Shown: positions 8,184 to 19,330, counted from the first letter of the stretch. The stretch: 64,000 nucleotides of DNA from Leguminivora glycinivorella (GCF_023078275.1 NC_062990.1:2187501-2251500), one strand, 5' to 3'. Notes: a model not told the origin generated them from the letters alone. Program-made: numbers and translations.

Positions 8184-9290
8184 CACGTTCACTGCGAAAC
8201 AGGTCATTCTGACCCTGTTCTGGACTTCCCCCTGGTACGGCGACAGAAATGCGCAACTTTACCCTAGTGCGAATTCCATAATGTTGTGATATTTTATTAT
8301 TTGTATATAGTCAAGTATACGTTTATATTTGTAATTTTACACTCTATTTGACAGCATATAAATTAATAAACAGGTCACGTATGTCCTGTTCGCACCAGAC
8401 TTAAACTTTTGTTATTCAGTGCGGAACAGGGCCTATATGACCAGTTACGCACGACCTTGTATAGCACTGGAGCAAAGTGCAAAATGCATTAGTGTTGTTA
8501 CCATATTTTCAACCACACGTTATTTTTCGGTGAAAAAATGTGTTTCGATTGTTTTAAATGAAATTCGTTAAACACAATATAACGAATTTATACGCAAAAC
8601 GCTTACAATTTTGCTAAACATTATTAAACGTAAAAATATATTGTAAAAAGTTTAAATTGCTTGCTGCACAATATTTAAAAAAAATTCTAAAAATCTTTTT
8701 TTAATAATATTAAGTGCAAAGTTCAAAGTTTTTGTTGTATATAAAAATCAAGTTACATGAAAGGTAAAGAAAGTAAGAATTAGATCGATATATTAGTTCG
8801 TTTATTTTCCTCGTCACTACTAAATCATCGACATTTTTACCTGTGCCCGTTCTGGCTGTGCGGTACAAGTCAATTTTGACCTGTTAATTAATTCGTCTCT
8901 AAAATCTAAACTAACAGTCATCAACTTCGGCGAAGACAGTATAGTGTAGATTAGTTATTAGACTAAACATTGTTTCAATAAAATTTAATATATGTGTATC
9001 TGTAGGCCTAGCACATTATGGCCGCGGGAGTATGTCGCCGCGAGATAGACTACCCGTCCTTATGTCATTAATACAGTTAGAAGAAGACGTGGCATCTATC
9101 TCGCGGCGACATACTCCCGCGGCCATCATGTGCTAGGCCTACTGGTAAAGCTATTTTAGGTATAATATGAAACCCTTCTTACAGGCTGTGATTGACTTGT
9201 ACCGCACAGAGAGAAAGTTCAATACAGGACTCTCATGGGTTGTAACGCACTGAGAGCGAGTTCACAAAATGTGGCTCCGCAGTGAACGAG
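8184..9290. mobile_element. TTAA-flanked non-autonomous element (piggyBac-like ends)
   Basis: Terminal inverted repeats CACGTTCACTGCG (8184) and CGCAGTGAACGAG (to 9290), 12 of 13 matching, are bracketed by TTAA at 8180-8183 and 9291-9294. TTAA duplication is the hallmark of piggyBac-type insertion. The interior is AT-rich with no long frame, and it contains inverted copies of 'ggtacaagtca' plus the nested foldback at 9002-9142. Confidence 0.55.
9002..9142. mobile_element. foldback MITE, family F1, copy 1
   Basis: 47-bp arms (9002-9048 with 9096-9142) start GTAGGCCTAGCACAT and include GCCGCGGGAGTATGTCGCCG, around a 47-bp spacer. It is nested in the TTAA element. Copy 2 is at 54581-54715. Confidence 0.75.
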
Positions 9291-10110
9291 TTAAAGATAC
9301 TTCAAAATTCTTCTTAGATTTTGTGTCCGAGTCAATTTGGCGTCAGACTTTGGGTTCTTTGATCTTTTTCAAATTAATTTCAAATAGCTTGTAAGGTGTA
9401 TTAGGGTAATTCCGAATGACAGAAATGCTTGGATAATTCCGAAAGGGGAATCTTGATATGATGGAAATAACGGTGATTTTTATGCGACTTTCCTAATTAG
9501 ACGACTTTCGGAATTACCTAATGCACCTCACCTATTAATGAGTTTTTCGAATTCTATGTAAATACTCGAATATAATATTTTCGTCATTTCGGTGAAGGAC
9601 AAACATCGCAAGGAAATCTGAATATTTGAATCAAATCAAAGAGTTATAAGTTGAAATAGATACCATACACTAAAAAAAAGTGAAAAAAAAAACGATCAAG
9701 CCCACTGGTGGCCAAGCCGGGAATCGACCCTCGGTCTCCAGCTATCGCGCTTCAAAGCTTTTTAATGTTTTATTGATCAACAATATACCTAGGGATTTCA
9801 TGATTTTGCAGTTGTTACGAACCGCCTACATAAAACTTCTACCTTACAAAATCAGGAAAAAACATAATATATGTAAAATCACCTCTTTTCTGCTCATTTA
9901 TTCCTTATCAGCAATCTAGGGTCGGTTGAAAAACGGAGGTCATCCCGATCCGGTAATCTTCTCGAACAATCTTATTTCTTTGAACCCTCAACTTCGTATA
10001 ACGTTAGAATATACATTACCCACTTGGGTTTCTGATAATTTGTTTGTTTATTTCGTAACCTACCTGAGTTTGACAGAATTGTGACAATGAAATCCATAAA
10101 TAAAGGCATA
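9143..10110. other. SINE remnant and otherwise unassigned sequence
   Basis: Minus-strand S3 SINE head at about 9698-9765 (gcccactggtggccaagccg). At 9380-9520 'attagggtaattccgaatga' is partly inverted at 'ctttcggaattacctaatgc', a weak foldback. Nothing coding was seen. Confidence 0.4.
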
Positions 10111-10431
10111 GACTTGCTATAGACAAATCAGTTGTTGAGATCACTTTTTTGCCAAGAAAGGTGCGACCGCACCGATGCTTAAAAACGGCAACGGTAGGAT
10201 ACCGTACCAGTGACGCATCGCATCCGTATCGTTTTTTCCGCATGCTCCCCACACCGCTGCTCAAAATACGCAGACGGTACGGAAACGCAGTTACTTTCGT
10301 ATGGGCCACGTCGTGCGGATACGATGCGTCACTGCGATTCCGTACCGTCGCCGTTTTTTCAGAAGCGGCGTGGTCGCACCTTTCTTGGCAAAAAAGTGAT
10401 CTCAACAACTGATTTTTGTCTATAGCAAGTC
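10111..10431. mobile_element. large foldback MITE
   Basis: Outer arms of 58-59 bp (10111-10168 with 10373-10431) begin GACTTGCTATAGACAAATCA and reach 'aaaggtgcgacc'. Inner sequence is also complementary ('gtgacgcatcgcatccg' with 'cggatacgatgcgtcac'), so nearly the whole 321 bp can fold back. The long open frames across it, on both strands, follow from the palindrome and are not genes. Confidence 0.75.
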
Positions 10432-10491
10432 CACATGCCTTCATATCTCTGGAGCATCTTTGTGTGCTGGAGCAACTTTTTTTTAATGTAA

Positions 10492-10644
10492 GGTGTCATC
10501 CATATATTACGTCACAGTGTAAGGGGGGGGGGGTCATACTAAATGTGACAATCCCTGTTAAAGGGATACAAAAAAGCGTGACATAGGGGGAGAGAGGGGT
10601 CCAAAAACTTGAAATTTGGTGTGACGTAATATGTGGATGATCCC
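10492..10644. mobile_element. 153-bp MITE with TAA target duplication
   Basis: Termini GGTGTCATCCATATATTACG and TAATATGTGGATGATCCC form inverted repeats that extend through ACGTCAC. TAA flanks both ends (10489-10491, 10645-10647), as for PIF/Harbinger-type elements (inference). A G-run lies at 10522-10531. Confidence 0.6.
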
Positions 10645-10647
10645 TAA

Positions 10648-10835
10648 TAGGCAGCAAACGAGCAGACGAGCCGCCTAATGGGAAGCAGTCATCGCCGCCC
10701 ATGGACATAACCAACATCAGAGGAGTCACTTATGCGTTGCTGACCTTTGAGAACCCTAAATACCTGCTTCTTGAAGAACCCCAGAATAGGCAGAATACCC
10801 CCGATATCATAGCGCAACTTTGGAGTGCTTTGGAA
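10648..10835 (+). repeat. dispersed repeat with 'gacgagccgcctaatgggaa' block
   Basis: Contains 'cgccgcccatggacataa' and 'aaccccagaataggcagaat' blocks, which I recognise as common in lepidopteran intergenic DNA. There is no second copy in this window. The rest up to 11150 shows no feature. Confidence 0.4.
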
Positions 10836-11154
10836 CAAAGATAATAGAATTTCCTTAGTCTATGCTTTGGAGTTTTAGGAGTTTTCAAGGGAGTTTTATA
10901 TGAAGTGACAGATTTGTTGATAGTTAGTGTCAAAAATTTATAATCTAATTTTATCACTTCTTGGCAATTCCTTAGTCTGCCTTTCTATTTACTTTTGTTT
11001 TTGAGCTAATGTGTGATGTTGGATATATTATATTATTGTGCTTACTATCTGTTTGCGTTATTGGCATATATTATGGATATCAAGTTTTTCGTTAAGTATG
11101 AAACATGTGGAGCAATCTTCGATTTTGAAACGTGAGTGAACTTTTTCTTTCTTA

Positions 11155-11715
11155 TTTTTAGGGTTCCGTAGTCAACTAGGAACCCTTATAGTTTCGCCAT
11201 GTCTGTCTGTCCGTCCGTCCGTCCGTCCGTCCGTCCGTCCGTCCGCGGATAATCTCAGTAACTGTAAGCACTAGAAAGCTGAAATTTGGTACCAATATGT
11301 ATATCAATCACGCCAACAAAGTGCAAAAATAAAAAATGGAAAAAAATGTTTTATTAGGGTACCCCCCCTACATGTAAAGTGGGGGCGGATATTTTTTTTC
11401 ATTCCAACCCCAACGTGTGATATATTGTTGGATAGGTATTTAAAAATGAAGAAGGGTTTACTAAGATCGTTTTTTGATAATATCAATATTTTCGGAAATA
11501 ATCGCTTCTAAAGGAAAAAAAAGTGCGTCCCCCCCCTCTAACTTTTGAACCCTATGTTCAAAAAATATGAAAAAAATCACAATAGTAGATCTTTATGAAA
11601 ACTTTCTAGGAAAATTGTTTTGAACTTGATAGGTTCAGTAGTTTTTGAGAAAAATACTTAAAACTACGGAACCCTACACTGAGCGTGGTCCGACACGCTC
11701 TTGGCCGGTTTTTTA
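11155..11715 (+). repeat. 'gggttccgtag' repeat family R4, copy 1
   Basis: Starts 'agggttccgtagtcaactag', carries a (CCGT)n array at about 11208-11246, then conserved blocks ('caatcacgccaacaaagtgc', 'ccaaccccaacgtgtgatat', 'ccccctctaacttttgaacc'). It ends 'cgacacgctcttggccggtt'. The ends are partly inverted (GTTCCGTAG/CTACGGAAC). Copies: 37345-37880 (-) and 39955-40400 (+, truncated). Confidence 0.75.
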
Positions 11716-11874
11716 TTATATTATTGGGGGTCTGTTATGTCCCACTGCTGGGCAAAGGCCTCCCCCGTCTTTTTCCAATCTTCCCGATCTCGGGCAGTTT
11801 CGGACCAATGATTAAGGAAGCAATCCAAGTCGTCCCGCCGGCGGGGTCTGCCAGATCCTCGCGTTACGGCTCAG
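11716..11874 (-). mobile_element. RTE-like LINE 3' fragment
   Basis: 'tgtcccactgctgggcaaag' followed by a 'gcctccccc' block resembles the end of the RTE element at 44944-47241 and the fragment at 47388-47545. It is truncated and decayed. Confidence 0.45.
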
Positions 11875-12002
11875 CCACGACATTGGTCTAAGCGCGACAG
11901 CGGCGAGCGGCCGCCATACATTGGAGCGAGACACACGATGGGACTTTTCATTCGCACGTATGGCTGCCGCTCGCCGCTGTCGCGCTTAGACCAATGTCGT
12001 GG
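11875..12002. mobile_element. foldback MITE with 36-bp arms
   Basis: Perfect arms 11875-11910 and 11967-12002 begin CCACGACATTGGTCTAAGCG and end in 'gcggcgagcgg'. The 56-bp spacer is GC-rich. One copy in the window. Confidence 0.75.
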
Positions 12003-12504
12003 CCGGGCCGTTAGGCCGGGTTGCCACTCTGCACTCTGTGGGTGAGTTTTCGTTCGACACCCCTGCTGGGGTGTAAGTGGCCCCCTCCGCGCTGAGCGCT
12101 GTGGGGGCTGTGTCGCAATCTTAGCCCACAGCTCACTCGGACTACGTTCACCTACACGAGCTTAGACTGTGTGCGTAGGAACGCGTTTCTTTCATACATT
12201 TGATCGCCATTGTCCGATGTGTGCTAACTGCTATCGCTCTACTTTGTTGTTGCTACGCAGACAGTGGCTACGCGGTTCCATGGAGCGTGAACGATAGTAC
12301 TCTTGGCTACGGGCCCAGAAAATGCATCTTCTAATTAATTAAATGCATGCAAGCCAGGCTTTAATTAAATTTCGTAATAATAACCTATCAATGGTTGCAC
12401 GCGTAATGAGGGATGGCTAGTGATGTAGGGCGGTACCAGTTTCGGGAATACCGGTATACAGGTAAATCTTTATTTTATTTTACTTGTTATTAATGGATGC
12501 CCTA
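12003..12504. other. GC-rich then AT-rich spacer with one shared block
   Basis: Bases 12143-12225 ('gttcacctacacgagcttag', 'catttgatcgccattgtccg') recur at 18846-18922 in the same orientation. No coding signal was recognised. Confidence 0.4.
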
Positions 12505-12823
12505 TGGAAGCGCTGGTAGCCTAGCGGTAAGTACGTGCGACTTTCGTTCCGGGTCGCTGGTTCGAACCCCGGCTCGCACCAATGAGTTTTTCGGAATGTA
12601 TGTGCGAGATTAATTTGATAATTGCCAGTCGCTTTTCGGTGAAGGAAAACATCGTGAGGAAACCGGAGTAATTCCAATAAGGTCTAGTATAGGGTTGGAA
12701 GGATGGCGGTCGCTTTCGTAAAAACTAGTGCCTACGCCAAATCTTGGGATTAGTTGTCAAAGCGGACCCAGGCTCCCATGAGTCGTGCCCAAATACCGGG
12801 ATAACGCAAGGAGGATGATTAAT
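12505..12823 (+). mobile_element. complete tRNA-derived SINE, family S1
   Basis: Head with TAGCCTAGCGG and GGTTCGAACCC, then the body and end 'gggataacgcaaggaggatg'. Small deletions around 12685-12700 distinguish it from the 6897 copy. Confidence 0.85.
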
Positions 12824-13203
12824 GAGAGCCCTATGATGAGAGACATTTAGTGTTATAGTAGGTTTCAGGAATACAGGAAGGTATTTGACCAGTAAACTTT
12901 CGGGTTTTTGTGATATTTCTTAATAATAATCTATCCGTTGAAGTCTCACATACCTAAGTAAATTTATACAGCGGCCTAGCCGAAATGACAATCGTTTTCG
13001 TTGATCGTAACCATAGATTGAAATTCCTGTACCTTTTTCTGTATGGTACTGAGGTACGTTTTTTTCTTTCTATACGGACTTTATCTGTCTATACGGAGTT
13101 ATATGTCTTTGGTTGAAACCATTGATTGCGTGCGCGGAGTCGAAGCTAACACGTAGAGTCTCTTTTGACGCTTGTACTGGGCTATGAGGTAGTATAGAAC
13201 CAT

Positions 13204-13381
13204 TCATACTAATATTATAAATGGGAAAATGTGTGTGTCTGTTTGTTTGTCCGTCTTTCACGGCAAAACTTAGCGACGAATTGTCGCGATTTTTTAAGTG
13301 GAGATAGTTAAAGTTATGAAGAGTGACATAGGCTACTTTTTGTCTCTTTCTAACGCGAGCGAAGCCGCGGGCAAAAGCTAG
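13204..13381 (+). mobile_element. Helitron-like element (family L1), 178 bp
   Basis: Starts TCATACTAATATTATAAATG and ends GCGGGCAAAAGCTAG followed by T, with a GC-rich hairpin just before CTAG (gcgagcgaagccgcgggc). Copies of the family occur at 30260, 44880, 47768, 56355, 61652 and 61883. TC...CTAG ends without target duplication match Helitrons. Confidence 0.7.
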
Positions 13382-13667
13382 TAGGTATTATACTTCGCAC
13401 AAAATATTATCACAGCTACTGTACATCACTAGTAATGAACAAAACCCGTTCATCAAAAGGTCTTAAGCGACATTAACTGCCATACACACATAAGACCTTT
13501 TAGCTAGTTGCAGGTCAAAATAGGTTTTCATTTAGCAGCCTTTGAGTCGGTTTGTATTAAAATTGGGGAGCTGAGGTTTTGGAATGCAATATTACACCGA
13601 GTTTGTAGAGAATAATGCCAAAATATGTGGTATTTTGATATTTTGTAGTTTCATTATTATAACAGTC

Positions 13668-14560
13668 TATATTGTACATTAGTATCTAACTATCTCAAGG
13701 TGGCAAGAATATGAAATAAAACAATTTTAGAGGCTGCTTGAAAGTTAAGAATTTATTAAATAATGAAGTGTATAAGGTATGAAATAATTTCTTAGGTGCG
13801 GTCAATTTAACTATGCATGATTTTAACGTAATTTCGTAATGAAACTGCATTTTGAAAAAATGACTATTTTCATGATAAAAGAGGCAAAAGAGCAAACAAA
13901 TAGTATGAAAGTAAGCAAATACCGGCGCCATTGGCCACCCACATCATGCATTTATTTTCTCATTAAACATTTCCGAAATTCAATTTTTAATGAACTGACT
14001 CCTCTGGGTGGCTAGCCGAATGGCACAATCGCTCACGAAACGCTCACGAAACGAAGCGCTAGTAGATATCTATCTCTATCGCGCTTGCGTATTGGCGCGA
14101 CAGAGCCAGCGGCGTATCGCTTTCGTTTGGCGTCGGAGAAATGCCATTCGGCTACGGGGCCTGATCGTCTTGGGCTCAATGGATATTATATTGGTAAGAG
14201 AAATATTATACAGTAGTATCTAACTACCTATAAGGTGTAACAATATAAAATAAAACAACAATCTAAGGCTGCTGAAATTAAATAATTTATTAAGTAAATA
14301 ATGAAGAGCGCTGTATAAAGAATGAAAAAATTTTTAGTTGCGACCAATTTGACTATGCATGATTTTACTTCTAGAACAACCTTTGTCCATTTTAACCAAT
14401 CTGTAATTTTGTAGTGATACCTACTGCATTTTGGAAAATGACAACTTTGAATGAAAAAAAATGAGCAAACTAATATTATGATAGTCAGCAAAAATCGGCG
14501 TGAAACAAGTTTTATTTAAACGAACAAAGGACCATTTATTTTGTCTTTAAAAATTTCCGA
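13668..14560. repeat. diverged tandem duplication, period about 534 bp
   Basis: Blocks at 13668-14000 recur at 14203-14560: 'agtatctaac' (13681/14215), 'aatttattaa', 'actatgcatgatttta' and 'aaatttccgaaa'. Many indels separate the copies. A 156-bp MITE (14008) lies between them. The region is just downstream of the terminal exon at 14636 (-). Confidence 0.6.
14008..14163 (+). mobile_element. MITE family M1, copy 1
   Basis: About 156 bp with ends GTGGCTAGCCGAATGGC and GCCATTCGGCTACGGGG. The inner 12 bp TAGCCGAATGGC are perfectly inverted. The middle carries 'agtagatatctatctctatc'. Other copies: 22895 (-), 48008 (partial), 50887 (-), 59556 (5' part) and 59916. Confidence 0.8.
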
Positions 14561-14635
14561 AAAAATGAAACTCAAATTTGAATAAAACTAGGATGTTGGT
14601 AAAATATAGTCTGCTGGGCATCACTAGGTATTCTA

Positions 14636-14947
14636 TTAGCATCTAGTGCACCCAGTCGGGCCCTGCTCGTCGGGCGGCGGTCCGCGAGTGCTCGGGTTCC
14701 CGTCGTCGCAATTACCCTCCTCGCACTTCGGCTCCTCCTCGCATTCGTACTTCTGCTCGCACTTTACGTCGCACTTTATCTGCTCCTTCGGTTTCGGGAT
14801 CTCTGAGCATTCGTTCTTGCATTCGTCTTGCGCGCCGCAGCGGAGAGAGTTACGGAGCGATAGGAGGGACTTGTAGACTGGCCGTTGGGGTTTTCGGATG
14901 AGGCGGGGGCGCGGGCGGCGGATGGGAGCTTGGCGGGCTTTTTGGAG
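14636..14947 (-). CDS. terminal coding exon, Cys/Glu-rich tail
   Basis: A CTCCACAG acceptor (14948-14950) opens phase 0. The exon encodes 103 residues: a basic, Arg/Pro-rich start (LQKARQAPIRRPRPRLIRKP) and then an acidic part with repeated Cys pairs (CKNEC, CDVKCEQKYEC, CEEGNC), ending GCTRC before TAA. A CxxxC-type repeat may bind metal or form disulfides (inference). GC content is well above the surroundings, as expected of an exon. It is phase-compatible with the 70-codon exon at 23305-23514 on the same strand, about 8.4 kb upstream. A second frame of this exon (Pro-rich) is also open for about 33 codons, so the frame choice rests on length. Family not recognised. Confidence 0.5.
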   Translation of the reverse strand, partial: LQKARQAPIRRPRPRLIRKPQRPVYKSLLSLRNSLRCGAQDECKNECSEIPKPKEQIKCDVKCEQKYECEEEPKCEEGNCDDGNPSTRGPPPDEQGPTGCTRC

Positions 14948-15011
14948 CTGTGGAGATAAAAATTGTAGTTTAAGTATTGTCATAGAGGAATAAGAACTCC
15001 ATACATCAGTA

Positions 15012-16940
15012 GGGCATTTCTATTTAAAGTTGTACCCCGAGTTTTCGCATGTCCCCTTACATTTTTTGCGATTTACTCTTAAGATTGAAGTTTTAACTGG
15101 GTAAATGTTGGTTTTTATTGAAATATATTAAGTAGACGCATCATTTATCAAGTAAAATGCATAATAAATCAATTTTTTATACTTACAATTAAGTTTTAAA
15201 ATATGGTAAAATGTGGCTGTAGTACTGTCCCCTTCCACGATTCGAAGTTTTGTTGGACTTTTACACAATTTTTTTCTATGATAGTAACATTAAGTAATGC
15301 ATTTCTACCATAGTTTAAGTAGTAGAAAACGTATTTTTGACGAAAAAGAACTTTAAAATCAACAGTAACAGGGTATAATTTCGATAAAAACGTTGTCCCC
15401 TCGAAATGTCCAGTTTCGAGATCGTCCGTTTGGTTACGCAGTTTTAACTAAGTAGCAAAATATTTTTTACCAACATTTAAGGTTTATTTTAATCCTGGCA
15501 AACCTGTGACCATAGACAAACCTTGTCTAACTTCACTTTGGTTAATAAAACAGCCAAACCGCGACCGACAAGGAGTGCTGGCATGTGACAGGTAAGTTTA
15601 CCACTATGTTTGGTCCGTTTTGTTCTAATTTTTACGTAACTAAACTGTTAGGTAAGTAAAGAACTGTTGATGTTAAATGAATCAATGCCTCATACAGTTA
15701 TTTCTCAAGTAAATAAGTTAAATATTGCTGTTAGTTTTGTATTATTTTCAATCGATTTAATTCTGGTCTAGACAAATCGTTACGTCCGTTTGGAAACAAT
15801 TTGCAGCGTAACATATTGCCGGACAGTCAAATGTAACCAAACTGACACGGTAAAGTTGCGTGCACATTGAGAATAGCTAGTTTTTTGCCGTGACTTTGTC
15901 CATGCTTATTTTTTTGGTAATATTCATACTAGTTTGCAGATCTCATGGACACAAAATATGACCTTATATAATAATAAGATAATTTTTGTTACTAAATAGA
16001 AGATATTTCCCATTACTTAAGAAAATACTCCGTTTAATGTGTTTTCTACTTACTAAGAGAGTTAAGACTAAAATATACTATTACTTAAATTCATTTTGAT
16101 AAGAAATATTAATTTTAATATTATTATTTCTAACTGTGATTAATACGCATTTGATACCACAGATGTTTAGTAGAACTAAACTCTACCCAAAGTGAGATTA
16201 GATATTAGGTATATTTCATAAAAAGCCATTATAATAGTGATATATATTTTTAATAAGTATTGATATTATAAGTTCTGATATTTCAAGTACCTACGTACTG
16301 TGTTTTTTTACTGAGCAAGCATTTGAGTGAAATGTTTGCTTATTGTGATCTCGTCCTTACTTTGTCCGTTAAGTTACATAGGTGTCCATTTGGAAATTGT
16401 CCCCTTGTTAAAAAAGTGTTTTTTATTGTTTAATTAAAGTATAGAAGCTATAAATCTTATGTTTTAATGCTAATAATTACAAGTTTCGTTAATTCTATTG
16501 ATTGTTATTCATTATATGTCAATAATGCCCGTAGTTACTTAATAAAACTAAAAATAAGGTACGGTTTGGGACCATGCCGTAACCAAACCACCTAAAATAC
16601 GGTTTTATAAAAAAAGTTTCATTAGTATTATTAAATGATGATTGTTTTTACTTTGTTTAATACGAATTATATCTATTAAACATTAAAACCTTTGGTTCAA
16701 GTATGTCTTTTATTTCCTACACTAAAAAACATTTGTAACCAAACGGACCACAAAAAACCTCTCCCATCATAATAAAAATTCATTTTAACTAGTTTATCCT
16801 AAAAATATTGCGATTCTCTTCAGTGTTTCGTAAACTAGAATATATTTTCTAACAGAATAACACGACAAAATACCAAATAATGCCAATTTTATTTTCAACT
16901 TCTCAAATGAGTCATGGTACAAGTTTAAATAGAAATGCCC
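15012..16940. mobile_element. 1.93-kb terminal-inverted-repeat element, noncoding
   Basis: 25-bp terminal inverted repeats (15012-15036 with 16916-16940) start GGGCATTTCTATTTAAA, with 24 of 25 matching. The interior has no frame over 60 codons but has many spaced copies of GTAACCAAACGGAC or its complement (for example 15426, 15780, 15828, 16736) and four GTCCCCT motifs (15049, 15225, 15393, 16394). No target duplication is visible. Superfamily not assigned. Confidence 0.65.
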
Positions 16941-16941
16941 A

Positions 16942-17201
16942 CGGACTAATTCCAATAAGGTCTAGTTTACCCTTCGGGTTGGAAGGTTAGATGGCAGTCG
17001 CTTTCGTAAAAACTAGTGCCTACACCAAATCTTGGCATTAGTAGTCCAAGCGGACCCCAGGCTCCCATGAGCTGTGCCGGGATAACGCAAGGAGGATTCA
17101 CGCTATTTGACGAGTGATTGACGCGTGATTGTCGCTAGATGTCACTTAACTATGCCTATACAGATAACTCGCATTGACTGATGTATGGAGTTACAACTCT
17201 T
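16942..17201 (+). repeat. 260-bp duplicated block containing an S1 SINE 3' part
   Basis: Nearly identical to 7056-7315. Its left edge falls one base after the end of the 1.93-kb inverted-repeat element. Confidence 0.8.
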
Positions 17202-18231
17202 ACATTAAACACTGGTCTCAGCACAGAACTAAATTTAGATAGAAGAAACAAGTTCATCTATTTGTATAGGGGCCGAGCGTGTCAAATTTTGTACTGAAGT
17301 TGTTTCTTGCCTGTAATTTTAAATATGTCTCAGGCTCTTGATTGTTCATAATTTTTGTGTTGTTGCAATTGAATATCACGTAACGAGGCATTTTTTATGT
17401 TTTGATTGACTTCAACTTACAAAAATTGACGCCCGAAAGCTGCAAGCTGCGATTAAAGACGGACAAGTGACAACTCAGTGGATTTCACTGAGTTCACTTG
17501 ACACGCTAAGTAGATACGTTTGCTTGATCTATAGTATATATAACATCTGTGGGTCTCAGCTACATTTATGTCTAGGTTCTAAGTTAGTAATTTAAGATAT
17601 TAACATTAGTTTATAAGGTTTATCTCTGTAAAATTTATTAACAAACTTATGGACCCAAATAGTCTGAAATAAATGCTTTTTTTTTTATTACTTATTCCTC
17701 CATGGTATTGTTCAAAGTTTCATTTGCGGATCCCGGGGGCGGTCATGGGAGTTATAAGGTTTTTTTTTAAATAGAGACCAAAGAGAACAATCTATCAAAT
17801 AATTAATAATAATCAAAAGGGAATGTACAAGTTTCTAATGGGGTGGCAATGGCAACGCGCATGTGACACTGTTTGAGTTGCAGGCGTCCATAGGTTACGG
17901 TGACCGCTTTACATCAGGCGGGCCGTATACTTGTTTGCCACCGACGTAGTAAAAAAAAAAAAAAACTCTCACCTCAGGATGCCGAAGACCGGGCAAAGTG
18001 GAGAAGGCTGAGCAGGAAAGCGGACCCTGGCGCTAGGCCGGGAAAACGCCAGGTTGAAGAAGGAGAGACCAAAGACCAAATCCTCACACATACTGATAAT
18101 GTTTGGTCTTATTGAAATTAAAATCATGAGCATATTTAATTCAAAATATCCCCAAAATGTGTCCTCTACGTTCTACGTTACGCATTTTTGCGACATTTTG
18201 AGATATTTTTTAATACTGGGATATCGTATAG
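17202..18231. other. mixed repeat remnants
   Basis: 17893-17945 is repeat R2. 17965-18075 (+) resembles the end of an RTE-type ORF (DRAKWRRLSRKADP) without an intact frame. A poly-A run lies at 17950-17965. 'gcagctttt'-type sequence and a short palindrome near 17480-17500 (actcagtggatttcactgag) were seen. No host exon. Confidence 0.4.
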
Positions 18232-18545
18232 CAGCCATACTCAAAGTGTGTTCCGCGGATCCCTAGTTCCCTAGGGCTCCGCAGAGCCTCTTTGGATGTG
18301 TGTGATGTTGTGAATTTTGGTTACCTGATATGCAACTTCAACTCCCTTCCATAAAACCAAATATTCACCAATTGTTAAAAAATAAAAATAAAACAGTTTC
18401 ATGTTATCTAATGATTAGGTTTTACTATTCTGATTACTTATTAAGATGACGATTGCAATAAACAATTTTTATTTAATTTAAGGGTTCCGTCAGATATTTT
18501 GCTTTCTAAAAGGGTTCCATGGAAAAATAAGTTTGAGAACCACTG
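18232..18545 (-). mobile_element. hAT MITE, family H2, copy 1
   Basis: On the minus strand it starts CAGTGGTTCTCAAACTTATT, the familiar hAT-type end, and finishes 'gagtatggctg'. The exact 8-bp duplication TCGTATAG flanks it (18224-18231, 18546-18553). Copy 2 is at 55226-55954, enlarged by a LINE fragment. Confidence 0.85.
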
Positions 18546-18553
18546 TCGTATAG

Positions 18554-19164
18554 GTCTGTCTCCAATAACGCTAGGTGTAGGTGACGAATATAATCCTCAA
18601 ACGAGATTGTATGATTAGTTTACGCAGGCACGAATGTCCATCACATGGGTACAGCTGACCCGGCAACTGAAGTTTAATCTGGGACTGTCTTCATACCACA
18701 CAGATCACTACAGTAAGTACAGTATGGCCAATCCCGCTCCCCGCTGAAAGTGCCGCCCACCCCTTTTCGGTTACCTCATAGTTATCGCCTGCCAAAAACG
18801 CGAACAGTCGACCTGTCATATTTCACTCATACAAGCATGGTACGCGTTCACCTACACGAGCTTAGATTGTGTGCTAGGAACGCGCCTCTTTCATATATTT
18901 GATCGCCAGTGTCCGAGGTGTTACTTCATACAGTAAACATCATAGAAGATGTCATTCATTGTATGGAGAAAGTGAGTATAATTCTAAACATTCTCGTCTG
19001 GTAATCACAAGTGGATGGACAACGCGATTGGTTGATAAGTTCGTATCGCGCGCGCGATTGGCCGCATCCAAGCCGTATAATTATAGTTTATACATTGCAC
19101 GATGTTTTCGCGTTCGAGCCTTAACAGTGTGTTGGCTCTATTCCCGGTAGGAACTGTCACCATC
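18554..19164. other. unassigned sequence with one shared block
   Basis: 18846-18922 repeats 12143-12225. The GC-rich stretch near 19030-19060 (tatcgcgcgcgcgattgg) has no other copy, and no exon was recognised. Confidence 0.35.
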
Positions 19165-19330
19165 AATAATATTTACAATACAATACAATACATTTATTTT
19201 CCAAATCTGCATTACATAAAGCCTAAGTTAATAATGGAAAAACAAACAATAGAAATATACAAGAGCTTCATAGAACAAACAGTAGCCCTCACACTAGGTC
19301 TAGCCTGTATCGTGAGGACTGGAGCTTTGA
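19165..19330 (-). mobile_element. LINE 3' end with (ATTGT)n tail
   Basis: The minus strand ends in TAAATG then ATTGT repeats. The body resembles the CR1-like 3' UTRs at 60702 and 31068. 5'-truncated. Confidence 0.5.

Noticed and set aside
10016..10444. 142-codon minus-strand frame
   Set aside because: It crosses the large foldback element and has partner frames on the other strand; this is an artefact of the palindrome.
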